From Gemmatimonadota bacterium (GTDB lineage Bacteria; Gemmatimonadota; Gemmatimonadetes; Longimicrobiales; Gaopeijiaceae): DNA of 57,919 nt. Below the pieces are notes generated by a model. It had not been told where the DNA came from and made no database searches. It worked only from the letters and a program-made list of their open reading frames with translations. Made by a program: the position numbers and the translations under genes. Shown piece by piece: positions 44,707-55,603 of the stretch. Numbering within the stretch: position 1 is the first letter of the stretch; the number at the start of each line of letters is the position of its first letter. The stretch spans positions 1 through 57,919 of the forward strand of contig SLNQ01000172.1 of NCBI GenBank assembly GCA_007132965.1, read 5' to 3'.

Positions 44707-45695
44707 GGGCCCGGCCCTCCGCTCCCCGGAATCGTATCCGGATCCGGGGACACGCCGGGATCCACCTCCACTCCGCCCGGGATGTCGGTCTCTACCAGGG
44801 GGGCCAGGGTGTCAGGCGGAGGGTCAGCCCAGAGCCCCCAGAACGCGTCCATCCCCTCCTCGCCGGGACGTGGATCTCCGGAGGGAGAGGCCTCCGTGGT
44901 CATGACCAGGACGTGGGTGACCGCCGCGGGCCGGACCGCGGGCACGAGCCAATACCCCCGGCGCCATCCCGCTTCGATCTCGGCCAGCGACTCCACGACA
45001 CCCACCAGGATTCCCCGGGGATACACGCCCCGACCCGAGGTCACCACGGCGGTTCCCTCCTCCAGGGTGGTGTAGTAGGGCACCCCGTTCAGGAGAAGTC
45101 GATCTTCTTCCCGAAACGCGCCGTGGCGGGGCTCCACGAAGCCGAAGGCCGTCCCGTCCAGTGTCATGGCGCTGACACGAAAATCGGGATGAGTCCAGTC
45201 CATGGCCACTGAAGTGGACGGGCCCACCTCCCGGATCACTCCCACCAGCCCCTCGGCCGAGACCACCGGGTCCCACACCTGCACCCCATCATCGCGTCCC
45301 ACGTCCAGGAGGATCATGCTCTCCGAGCCCCGGGTCCCGGCCCGGATCACGCTGGCCGACTGAAATCCGGGACCGGCCCGCCCCCGGAGCTCCAGCAGCG
45401 CCCGGAGCCGCTGGTTCTCGTCCAGCAGCGTCCGTTGGGCCGACAGCGCGGCGGTGGCGGCGTCCAGTTGCATCTGGAGCTCAGCCATCTCCGCGGCGCG
45501 GACGCGGGCCTGACTCAACGACTCCTGGAGGAAGATGAAGGGCGCCAGAACCGTCCCCCGGAACACTCCGGCCACTTGTTCCTGGGCCGGCGACGGAAGG
45601 GCGATGAGGAGCCCCGACAGGGCAATGAAGAAGAGCGAGAGGACCCACTCCCTCCGCCCACGGGACTCGAACTGGTCCGGTTCGAACGACGACAT
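44703..45695 (-). CDS. mreC: Rod shape-determining protein MreC
   Basis: N-terminal TM, coiled coil, SASVIRAGTRGSESMILLDVGRDDGVQVWDPVVSAEGLVG. Confidence 0.93.
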   Translation of the reverse strand: MSSFEPDQFESRGRREWVLSLFFIALSGLLIALPSPAQEQVAGVFRGTVLAPFIFLQESLSQARVRAAEMAELQMQLDAATAALSAQRTLLDENQRLRALLELRGRAGPGFQSASVIRAGTRGSESMILLDVGRDDGVQVWDPVVSAEGLVGVIREVGPSTSVAMDWTHPDFRVSAMTLDGTAFGFVEPRHGAFREEDRLLLNGVPYYTTLEEGTAVVTSGRGVYPRGILVGVVESLAEIEAGWRRGYWLVPAVRPAAVTHVLVMTTEASPSGDPRPGEEGMDAFWGLWADPPPDTLAPLVETDIPGGVEVDPGVSPDPDTIPGSGGPGP

Positions 45696-45747
45696 GACCC
45701 GGGTTGAGTCCTGAAGCTGAAGATGGGGATCGAACGGTGACTGGACG

Positions 45748-45764
45748 AAGGGCGGGTCGCCCTT
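45748..45764 (-). terminator. Hairpin between mreB and mreC
   Basis: AAGGGCG-GGT-CGCCCTT, 7-bp perfect stem within 21 nt after the mreB stop (45769); no U-tract. Confidence 0.4.
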
Positions 45765-45768
45765 CCCC

Positions 45769-46812
45769 TCAGGTCACCAGCACGTTTCGATACTTGTGCA
45801 GGTCGTCCAGGATCCGTCCCGCCCCCCGGACCACGCACGTGAGGGGCTCCTCGTCCACGTGGATGGGAAGGTTGGTCTCCTGGGTGAGGAGGCGGTCAAG
45901 GCCCCGGATCATCGCCCCACCCCCCGTCATGACGATGCCTCGGTCCACGATGTCGGAGGAGAGCTCCGGCGGCGTGATCTCCAGCGCACGGCGCACCGCC
46001 TCGACGATGGCCTGAATGGGCTCCTGGATACACTCCCGGACCTCTTCGGAATGAATCGTCACCGTCTTGGGAATGCCGGACACCAGGTCCCGTCCCTTAA
46101 CCTCCATGCTCCGCTCGTCTCCGGAATCGAAGGCCGATCCGATCTGGATCTTCACCGCCTCGGCGGTGGGTTCTCCGATGAGGAGGTTGTAGTTCTTGCG
46201 GAGAAAGGTCACGATGGTCGAATCCAGTTCGTCACCGCCCACGCGGATCGAGGTGTTCGAGACGATTCCCGAAAGGGCGATGACGGCGATCTCGGTGGTG
46301 CCGCCCCCGATGTCGATGACCATGTTCCCGGTGGGGGTCTCGATGGGCAGTCCCACGCCGATGGCGGCGGCGGTGGGTTCAGCCACCATGTAGACGGCCT
46401 TGGCCCCGGCCGCCATGGCCGATGAACGTACGGCCCGGCGCTCCAATTCCGTGATTCCCGACGGGACGCCCACCACGACCCGGGGTTTGATGCGAAAGAT
46501 CCGCTTGGACGTGACCTGCTTCAGGAAGTGGCGGAGCATCATCTCCGTCACGTCCACATCGGCGATGACCCCGTCCTTCAGGGGCCGCACCGCCTCAATG
46601 TTCTCCGGGGTGCGACCCAGCATCCGCTTGGCCTCGAGGCCGATCCCCAGGATCTTCTTGGAACCCTTCTCAACCGCCACCACCGACGGTTCGTTCAGGA
46701 CGATCCCTTCGCCCTTTACGTATACGAGGGTGTTGGCTGTGCCGAGATCCACGGCAATGTCATTGACGGGAATCAGGGAACCTGAGCTGAACCACTTGGA
46801 GAACGAGGCCAA
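45769..46812 (-). CDS. mreB: Rod shape-determining protein MreB
   Basis: IAVDLGTANTLVYVKGEGIVLNEPSVVA, DIGGGTTEIAVIAL, MTGGGAMIRGLDRLL. Confidence 0.97.
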   Translation of the reverse strand: MASFSKWFSSGSLIPVNDIAVDLGTANTLVYVKGEGIVLNEPSVVAVEKGSKKILGIGLEAKRMLGRTPENIEAVRPLKDGVIADVDVTEMMLRHFLKQVTSKRIFRIKPRVVVGVPSGITELERRAVRSSAMAAGAKAVYMVAEPTAAAIGVGLPIETPTGNMVIDIGGGTTEIAVIALSGIVSNTSIRVGGDELDSTIVTFLRKNYNLLIGEPTAEAVKIQIGSAFDSGDERSMEVKGRDLVSGIPKTVTIHSEEVRECIQEPIQAIVEAVRRALEITPPELSSDIVDRGIVMTGGGAMIRGLDRLLTQETNLPIHVDEEPLTCVVRGAGRILDDLHKYRNVLVT

Positions 46813-46913
46813 TGCTGGAGCCCGTGGAGGTCGGTTGGTGGGCCGGATTTGTGAATTGTGAGACGGCCCGGGCGGTCGTGCCGTTCGTCCGGGCGCCCCG
46901 GATTGTAAAGACC

Positions 46914-47059
46914 CGGGGGGTCCTTTGCAAGACGCGTTCCCGGCCTACCTGTGGGCTCTGCCCCGGTGCCACCGCTTAAGCGGGCCCCCAGGCCGCACCG
47001 GTCACCCACCTGGAGCCGAACCACCGGTGAGTGGAAGCGGCCCATGGGGCCTACCCCCG
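46914..47059. ncRNA. Candidate structured RNA (rod-like, 6S-RNA-like outline) between dut and mreB; strand uncertain
   Basis: Nested complementary arms: CGGGGG/CCCCCG, GCGTTCC/GGAAGC, CGGC/GCCG, GTGGGC/ACCCAC, CCGGTGC/GCACCGG, CCGCTTAAGCGG; short CCAC-CGGTGA-GTGG side hairpin. Confidence 0.35.
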
Positions 47060-47521
47060 ACCGGTGCTTCCGAACCCTCCCGCGGCCCGCTCCGTCGTGC
47101 CCAGTTCCGAGGCCTCCACCACCACCGGGGCCTCGAACCGGGCAAACACGAGCTGAGCGATGCGGTCTCCACGACCGATGCGCACCGGCTGCCGGGAAAG
47201 GTTGCGCAGGAGAACCTTCAGCTCCCCCCGATAATCGGGGTCGATGGTACCGGGGGCGTTGGGAACGATGATCCCCTCACGGAAGGCGAGCCCGGAGCGG
47301 GGACGAACCTGGCACTCCACCTGTGCGGGGAGTTCCATGACGAGCCCGGTGCCAACGGCCCGGGTCTCGTCCGGCGCCAACTCGAAGTCGTCCTCCGCCG
47401 ACCGCACATCGTAGCCAGCAGCACCCTCCGTGGCCCTCGACGGCAACGGGAGATCCGGGTTCGACTCCAGGCGCTGGAATCGAACCCGGAGCCCTTCCGG
47501 ATGGTCTTCCGTTGTTTCCAC
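47051..47521 (-). CDS. dut: dUTP diphosphatase
   Basis: AAGYDVRSAEDD, PRSGLAFREGI, GTIDPDYRGELKVLLRN, GDRIAQLVFAR, RAAGGFGSTG. Confidence 0.97.
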   Translation of the reverse strand: METTEDHPEGLRVRFQRLESNPDLPLPSRATEGAAGYDVRSAEDDFELAPDETRAVGTGLVMELPAQVECQVRPRSGLAFREGIIVPNAPGTIDPDYRGELKVLLRNLSRQPVRIGRGDRIAQLVFARFEAPVVVEASELGTTERAAGGFGSTGRG

Positions 47522-47526
47522 CGGGC

Positions 47527-48648
47527 TCAGGCTCCCCCCAGCAGCGAATCCACGTCCACCAGTTCGAGGTCAAAGGCTTCGGCAACCCCCGCATAGGTGA
47601 TCTGACCGTCCACCACGTTCACGCCCAGCTTCAGGGCCGGATCGTCCCGACAGGCGGCCTTCCACCCCTTCTGGGCCAGGGTGCGGGCGTAAGGAAGAGT
47701 GGCGTTGGTAAGGGCCAGGGTGCTGGTCCGGGCCACCGCACCGGGCATGTTGGCTACGGCGTAATGGATCACGTCGTCCACCACGTAGATGGGGTCTTCG
47801 TGGGTGGTTGGGTGGATGGTCTCCACGCAGCCTCCCTGGTCCACCGCCACGTCCACGATGACGGACCCCGGCCTCATGAGGCTCAGGTCCTCCCGGGTCA
47901 CCAGTGATGGAGCCTTCTTGCCTGGAATCAGGACCCCTCCGATGAGGAGATCGGCCCGGGCGATCTGCTCCCGAATGTTGTACCGGTTCGAATACATCAG
48001 CTCGACATTGGCCGGCATCACGTCCGACAGGTACCGGAGCCGCGGAAGGGAGATGTCCATGATGATGACCCGGGCGCCGAATCCGGCGGCCATCTTCGCG
48101 GCGTTGGTCCCCACGACCCCACCGCCCAGGATCACGACCTCGGCCGGAAGCACACCGGGCACTCCCCCCAGCAGAACGCCCCGGCCCCCGTAGAAGCGTT
48201 CGAGGTACTTGGCTCCCTCCAGGATGGAGAGCCGTCCGGCCACCTCGGACATGGGCGTCAGCAGGGGCAGCTCTCCGCTGTCCGCCTGCACGGTCTCGTA
48301 CGCGATGGCCACGGACCCCGAATCCATGAGGGCACGGGTCAGGGGCTCGGAGGCCGCAAAGTGGAAGTAGGTGAAGAGGAGCTGGTCCTCGCGGATCCGG
48401 GGCCACTCTGGCTCGATGGGCTCCTTCACCTTGATGATCATCTCGGCGCGGGCCCACACCTCCTCGGCGGTGTCCACGATCTCGGCGCCGGCCTCCCGAT
48501 ACTGGCCGTCGGTAAAGCCGCTTCCGTCGCCCGCCCCGGCCTGCACCAACACCGCGTGCCCGTCCCGGACCAGGGCCTCGGCCCCGGACGGAACCAGAGC
48601 GACCCGGTACTCGTTCGTCTTGATCTCCGTCGGTACCCCGATCTGCAT
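47527..48648 (-). CDS. ald: Alanine dehydrogenase
   Basis: [66 protein letters not shown] at 48648. Confidence 0.95.
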   Translation of the reverse strand: MQIGVPTEIKTNEYRVALVPSGAEALVRDGHAVLVQAGAGDGSGFTDGQYREAGAEIVDTAEEVWARAEMIIKVKEPIEPEWPRIREDQLLFTYFHFAASEPLTRALMDSGSVAIAYETVQADSGELPLLTPMSEVAGRLSILEGAKYLERFYGGRGVLLGGVPGVLPAEVVILGGGVVGTNAAKMAAGFGARVIIMDISLPRLRYLSDVMPANVELMYSNRYNIREQIARADLLIGGVLIPGKKAPSLVTREDLSLMRPGSVIVDVAVDQGGCVETIHPTTHEDPIYVVDDVIHYAVANMPGAVARTSTLALTNATLPYARTLAQKGWKAACRDDPALKLGVNVVDGQITYAGVAEAFDLELVDVDSLLGGA

Positions 48649-48793
48649 GGCCGACTCCTCGTTCCTGGGATCCACGTCCCTATGAGTGATGGAAACGCCT
48701 CCCTGAGGAGCCGCCTCTCGGTGGTGGTGGCATTCTGTATACAACCCTGCATCCCTTCCACCGCCGCCAAATCTGACGTTTCGAGGGCCTGCG

Positions 48794-50175
48794 TCAAGCC
48801 GTTGCGGCCGACCCGGGCCCCAGGCGCGTCACCACCTGCGCACCGGGATCGAAGTATCTGGCGGCTGCGGCCTCCACCTCGTCCGGCGTCACGCCCTCGA
48901 TGAGGTCCAGGAGCTCATCGAGGGTTCGGTGCGGCTGATCGTACAGCGCGAATCCCGCCAACCGGTATAGCCGAGAGGAGGTGGATTCCAGCGAGAGCAT
49001 GACCTGTCCCTTCACCTGGTCCTTCACCTCCCGGAGACTGGAAGCGTCCAGCCCCTTCCGGCTCAGGGTCTGGTATTCTTCCAGGATCGCCTCCAGCGCA
49101 CGATGGGCTGCTTCGGGACGGGTGCCCACATAGACACCGCTCACTCCGGCACGGGAGTAAAAGGACTGGAAGGAGAAGACCGTGTAGGCCAACGCCAGCT
49201 CCTCGCGGATTCGCTGGAAGAGGCGCGAGCTCATCCCACCTCCGAAGGCGGACGACAGTAGGACCAGGGGGAAGCGGACGGGATCGTTTCGCCCCGGCGT
49301 GCGCGTTCCCACCACCATGTGGGTCTGCGCCGAATCGCGCTCTACGTGGGTCTTCCGCTGCTCCACCGTCGCCGGGGGAGGGGGAATGGAGGACACCACT
49401 CCCCCTCCCCTTCCCTGGAATCGCTCCAGGACCATCTCCTCCAGCAGATCATGGTCAAGGTGTCCAGCGGCGGCCACGACGAGCTCCCCCTCCAGGTAGC
49501 GATCCCGGTGGAGCGTCCGAAGCTCTTCGATCCTCATGGCCGAGACCGATTCCCGGCTTCCCAGGATCGACTGGCCGTAGGGATGGCCTTCCCACAGATC
49601 GCTGCCGTGGAGCTCGAAGACGAGGTCGTCCGGGGTGTCCTCCACAGTGGAGATCTCTTCCAGCACCACCTGCCTCTCCAGCTCCAGGTCCTCCTCCCGG
49701 AGCAGCGGATTCAACACCAGGTCGGAGAGGACGTCCAACGCCTCGGGGAGGTGCTCGGAGAGAATCCGGGCCTGGTACGACGTGTGTTCCCTGGAGGTGA
49801 AGGCATCCAGCGTCCCGCCCACCCGCTCCAGCGCCAGGACCAGTTCCCGGGGACCCCGGGTCCGGGTTCCCTTGAAGACCAGATGCTCCAGCAGGTGGCT
49901 CGCCCCGGTGATCGCCCGGGGCTCGTGGGCTGCCCCCTGTCGTACCCAGATCCCCACCGAGACCGAACGGACGCCAGGGATGTACTCCGACAGGATCCGC
50001 ACGCCCTCCGGGGTGGTGGACTCCCGCATGCGGCCCCCGCCCGGTCCGTTGGCGGTCTCGGCCACCTGGTGGGACGACTCCCGAGATCTCTCGCCCGCTG
50101 TGACTGAACGGCGAAACGCCGGAACGGGGGGATGGCCTCCCCCGTCCCGGCGTCGCCTACCGAAGCCGTCCGGCA

Positions 50176-50176
<1 letters not shown>
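48794..50176 (-). CDS. M16 family zinc peptidase (start 50176 overlapping pnp stop, or ATG 50029)
   Basis: TPEGVRILSEYIPGVRSVSVGIWVRQGA, inverted zinc motif HLLEHLVFKGT. Confidence 0.92.
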
Positions 50177-52326
<2,150 letters not shown>

Positions 52327-52355
52327 TTCACTGCAGAGGTTTGTGTGGGCACTGC

Positions 52356-52372
52356 GCCGGGAGCGTCCCGGC
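52356..52372 (-). promoter_or_regulatory. Hairpin in the pnp 5' leader
   Basis: GCCGGGA-GCG-TCCCGGC, 7-bp perfect stem ~30 nt upstream of the pnp ATG. Confidence 0.45.
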
Positions 52373-52521
52373 ACCTTACCCGCTTCGGTTCGTGCCATGC
52401 TCTGCAGATCCGGGCCGGTGCGACCGCCGTGCCGCCGCAGGCGCCCATCGGTGGGGGGCCAGGGGCGGAACAGCCAGAAAAAGGTCAGGCCGACCGTCTC
52501 CGGTCTTCGAGCACTTAAGCA

Positions 52522-52557
52522 CGACACGGCGGCCGGGATCTCCGGTCCGCCGTGTCG
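52522..52557 (-). terminator. Long hairpin immediately after rpsO (rpsO-pnp intergenic)
   Basis: CGACACGGCGG ... CCGCCGTGTCG (11-bp perfect arms) with inner CCGG-GATCT-CCGG. Confidence 0.6.
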
Positions 52558-52563
52558 AGGGTC

Positions 52564-52824
52564 CTACTTCCGGAGCCCCAGGTCCTTGATGAGTTCCCGG
52601 TACCGCTCCAGATCTGTTCGTTTGAGATACTCCAGAAGGCGCCGACGGCGCCCCACCATCCTCAGAAGTCCGCGGCGACTGTGGTGGTCACCCTTGTGGT
52701 CTTCGAAATGAGCGCGGAGCTCGTTGATCCGCTGCGTGAGGAGGGCGACCTGCACCGGGGCGCTTCCCCGGTCGTTTTCGTGTAGCTGGTACTTCTCGAT
52801 GAGATCCTGCTTGGTTTCGGGCAT
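52564..52824 (-). CDS. rpsO: 30S ribosomal protein S15
   Basis: [52 protein letters not shown] at 52824. Confidence 0.98.
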   Translation of the reverse strand: MPETKQDLIEKYQLHENDRGSAPVQVALLTQRINELRAHFEDHKGDHHSRRGLLRMVGRRRRLLEYLKRTDLERYRELIKDLGLRK

Positions 52825-52965
52825 GTAGCTTCGTAGCCTCCACAAGAGTCATACGCTGCAGGGGAAGCAGACTGAACGGTCGTTGTACCGTGCGGTCGTG
52901 CGTTGTTGGGTCCCACTACCAGGTCAGCCTTTCAAACTATAAGGGCATGCCGCCCACAACAAGGG

Positions 52966-53913
52966 TTACCGCCGTGTGTCGGCTGAGAGGACCGAGCGCG
53001 AGCGGGCGACGTCGGCCTGCATCTGCTCCACCAGGCCCTCCACCGAATCAAAGGGTTCCACTGGACGCAGGTACTCCACGAAGTCCACTCGAACCTCTTC
53101 GCCGTAGATCTCGTGGTCGAAATCCATGAGGTGGAGCTCCACGCTGGGTTCGGAGCCCCGGAAGGTGGGCCTGGGCCCCAGGTGCAGGGCTCCGGCGAAG
53201 GTGCCCCGCCGCAACACGCCCCACACGGCGTAAATGCCCGCAGGCGGCAAGAGTTTTTGCGAACTGGCCACCTGGAGGTTCGCGGTGGGAAAGCCAAGTC
53301 CCCTTCCCCTGCCGTCGCCTCGCACCACCACGCCCCGGAGGGAGTAGGATCGACCCAGACCCTCGCGGGCTTCCTCCATGCGCCCTCCCGCCACCGCCCT
53401 CCGGATCCGGGTACTGGAGACGGGACCGCCATCCAGGGGCACTGGATCCACCACGTCGACGCCGAAACCCAGCTCGGCCCCCAATCGGCGGAGGGTGTCG
53501 GCGTCACCGGAGCGGTCTCGACCAAACCCGTGGTCATAGCCGATGACCAGCTCCTGGACCTCCATGCGACCCACCAGGATCTCCCGGACGAAGCGCTCGG
53601 GAGAGTACCGGGAGAGGGCCGGGGTGAATCGCAGGAACACCGCGTAGTCCAGCGCACTTTCGGCGAGGATCTCCTTCTTCTCGTCGGGGGTGGTGAGGAG
53701 TGCAGGGGCGATCTCCGGCTTCACGATCCGAAGCGGGTGCGGGTGGAAGGTCACCAGGACCGCTCGCCTGTCGGTCTCGGCAGCTCGGCGACCGATCTCC
53801 CGCAGGACCTCCCAGTGGCCCCGGTGCACGCCGTCAAAGGTCCCCACCGTGACCACAGTTCCCCGACCGTCGTCGGGAATCCCCCGGGGACCCAGGACGA
53901 TCCCGTCATCCAC
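52966..53913 (-). CDS. ribF: Bifunctional riboflavin kinase/FAD synthetase
   Basis: VVTVGTFDGVHRGHWEVLREI, STRIRRAVAGG, GRGLGFPTANLQV. Confidence 0.95.
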   Translation of the reverse strand: MDDGIVLGPRGIPDDGRGTVVTVGTFDGVHRGHWEVLREIGRRAAETDRRAVLVTFHPHPLRIVKPEIAPALLTTPDEKKEILAESALDYAVFLRFTPALSRYSPERFVREILVGRMEVQELVIGYDHGFGRDRSGDADTLRRLGAELGFGVDVVDPVPLDGGPVSSTRIRRAVAGGRMEEAREGLGRSYSLRGVVVRGDGRGRGLGFPTANLQVASSQKLLPPAGIYAVWGVLRRGTFAGALHLGPRPTFRGSEPSVELHLMDFDHEIYGEEVRVDFVEYLRPVEPFDSVEGLVEQMQADVARSRSVLSADTRR

Positions 53914-54808
53914 GGGGGAAGACCTTTCGGGGTTGGATCCGCCCGTCGTGGGGGTGGGCCACTGCTAGAAGCTGATTTCGGTACGATACCGCCAGGGGCT
54001 CGCCCTGGACGCCCTTACCGGAGAAGTCGCCGGAAAGTGGCACGCTCTGGCCGGACTGGAGCCGGGCCGCCTCCTCCGGCCCCACATCCACCCTGCGCAG
54101 GTGAACCAACGCCTCCAGGGGAGTGACCCATGCCGACGCCACCACCCCTTCGTCCTCCATTTCGTCCGGTGAGGGGGCGCCGGCCGCGAGAAACGGCCCG
54201 ATGGCCGTACGATGCAGGTACGTGAGATGTGCCCCCACCCCCAGGGCCTCCCCCAGGTCCCGGGCCAGTGCCCGAATGTAGGTGCCGGTGGACACCCGGG
54301 TGCGAAATCGGAGGCGGGGAGGACTCCACTCCAGGAGCTCCAGTTCATGGACCTCGATGGGAACCGAGGCCAGCTGCACCGCTTCACCCCGTCGTGCCTT
54401 CAGGTAGGCCGCCTCACCGGCCACCTTCTTGGCCGAGAACGCCGGTGGCCTCTGTTGACCCCTACCGACGAAGGTGGCCAGAACCTCCTGAACTCGGGCC
54501 CGGTCCAGCTTGGTCCAGTCCTCGCTCTCCCGTACGACCGGTCCCTCGGTATCCAGGGTGGCCGTGACCTGACCCAGCCGGGCCACGGCTTCGTACTCCT
54601 TCGGAAGACCGTGCAGGTACTCCGCCAGACGGGTCGCGCGATTCACGCACAGCAGAAGGAGACCTGACGCGAAGGGATCCAGCGTCCCCGTGTGCCCGAT
54701 ACGCCTGGTTTGCAGGGCTCGTCGCGCAGCGGCCACCACGGCGTGGGAGGTGGGCCCCTCCGGCTTCGCCACCGGGAGGAAGCCGTCACCGTCGCCGGGC
54801 AACGTCAC
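53906..54808 (-). CDS. truB: tRNA pseudouridine(55) synthase
   Basis: LPVAKPEGPTSHAVV, RIGHTGTLDPFASGLLLLCVNRATRL. Confidence 0.96.
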   Translation of the reverse strand: MTLPGDGDGFLPVAKPEGPTSHAVVAAARRALQTRRIGHTGTLDPFASGLLLLCVNRATRLAEYLHGLPKEYEAVARLGQVTATLDTEGPVVRESEDWTKLDRARVQEVLATFVGRGQQRPPAFSAKKVAGEAAYLKARRGEAVQLASVPIEVHELELLEWSPPRLRFRTRVSTGTYIRALARDLGEALGVGAHLTYLHRTAIGPFLAAGAPSPDEMEDEGVVASAWVTPLEALVHLRRVDVGPEEAARLQSGQSVPLSGDFSGKGVQGEPLAVSYRNQLLAVAHPHDGRIQPRKVFPRG

Positions 54809-55233
54809 TCCTCGGGATCTCGCGAAGTATCGGATCCGCCGGATTCCGACGACTCGGAGACACCGGCCTCCGGAGGCTCATCCGGGGGGAGGACTTCCCG
54901 CAGGAGGGCTTCGATCCGCATGGCCTTCTCCAGCGTCTTGTCCAGCTCGAACCTGAGCTCCGGAACCCGACGCAGGGTGAGCCGCTCGCCCAGCTCCCTC
55001 CGAACGAAGGGGGTCGCGGCCTCGAGACCTGCCAGGAGCTCCGCGTCGGCTTCCTCGCCCTCCCGCTCCGGACCCGGCCGCACGTACACCCGGGCCGACC
55101 AGAGGTCAGGGGTGGCGTCCACCCCGGTAACCGTAGGCATCCCGATGCGGGGGTCCCGGGTCTCTCGCCTGAGAATGTCCGAGATCTCCCGCTTGAACTG
55201 TTCGTTCAGGCGGGCCGCGCGTCTGTCGCTCAT
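54805..55233 (-). CDS. rbfA: 30S ribosome-binding factor A
   Basis: RAARLNEQFKREISDILRRETRDPRIG ... LTLRRVPELRFELDKTLEKAMRIEALL. Confidence 0.95.
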   Translation of the reverse strand: MSDRRAARLNEQFKREISDILRRETRDPRIGMPTVTGVDATPDLWSARVYVRPGPEREGEEADAELLAGLEAATPFVRRELGERLTLRRVPELRFELDKTLEKAMRIEALLREVLPPDEPPEAGVSESSESGGSDTSRDPEE

Positions 55234-55286
55234 GGCTCCTCCCTGCTATGAGGTGGGACGAACTCCGTGAAGGGGGTCCTGTCCCA

Positions 55287-55574
55287 TCAGATCTGCTCGC
55301 GACGGAATGAGAGGATCACCATGCGGCCGTCGTCGGCCACGAAGTCGTCCACTCGATCGGTGAGGGACTCGGCCAGTCGGCCGTCGGAGGTGACCACCGC
55401 CGCGGTGAGCTGGGCCCGGTCGTGTACGTCCTGGTGATCCGTCTCGGCCACCGAGAGGTTGAACCGATGTCGCATGCGGTCCCGTAGCGACCGGACCGTC
55501 ATGCGCTTCTCCTTCAGCGACCGACACCCCGGAAGGGAAAACTCCCAGGTGAGAACCACGATGGTGCTGGGCAT
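55287..55574 (-). CDS. DUF503 family protein
   Basis: VLTWEFSLPGCRSLKEKRMTVRSLRDRMRHRFNLSVAETDHQDVHDRAQL; infB-rbfA context. Confidence 0.88.
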   Translation of the reverse strand: MPSTIVVLTWEFSLPGCRSLKEKRMTVRSLRDRMRHRFNLSVAETDHQDVHDRAQLTAAVVTSDGRLAESLTDRVDDFVADDGRMVILSFRREQI

Positions 55575-55603
55575 GGGTCATCCCACACGGGCGGGCCGCG
55601 CTG

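Noticed and set aside
46813-46912. SRP (4.5S) or tmRNA gene near mreB
   Set aside because: The bacterial SRP core (GGAAG...AGCAGCC) and tmRNA signatures are absent.
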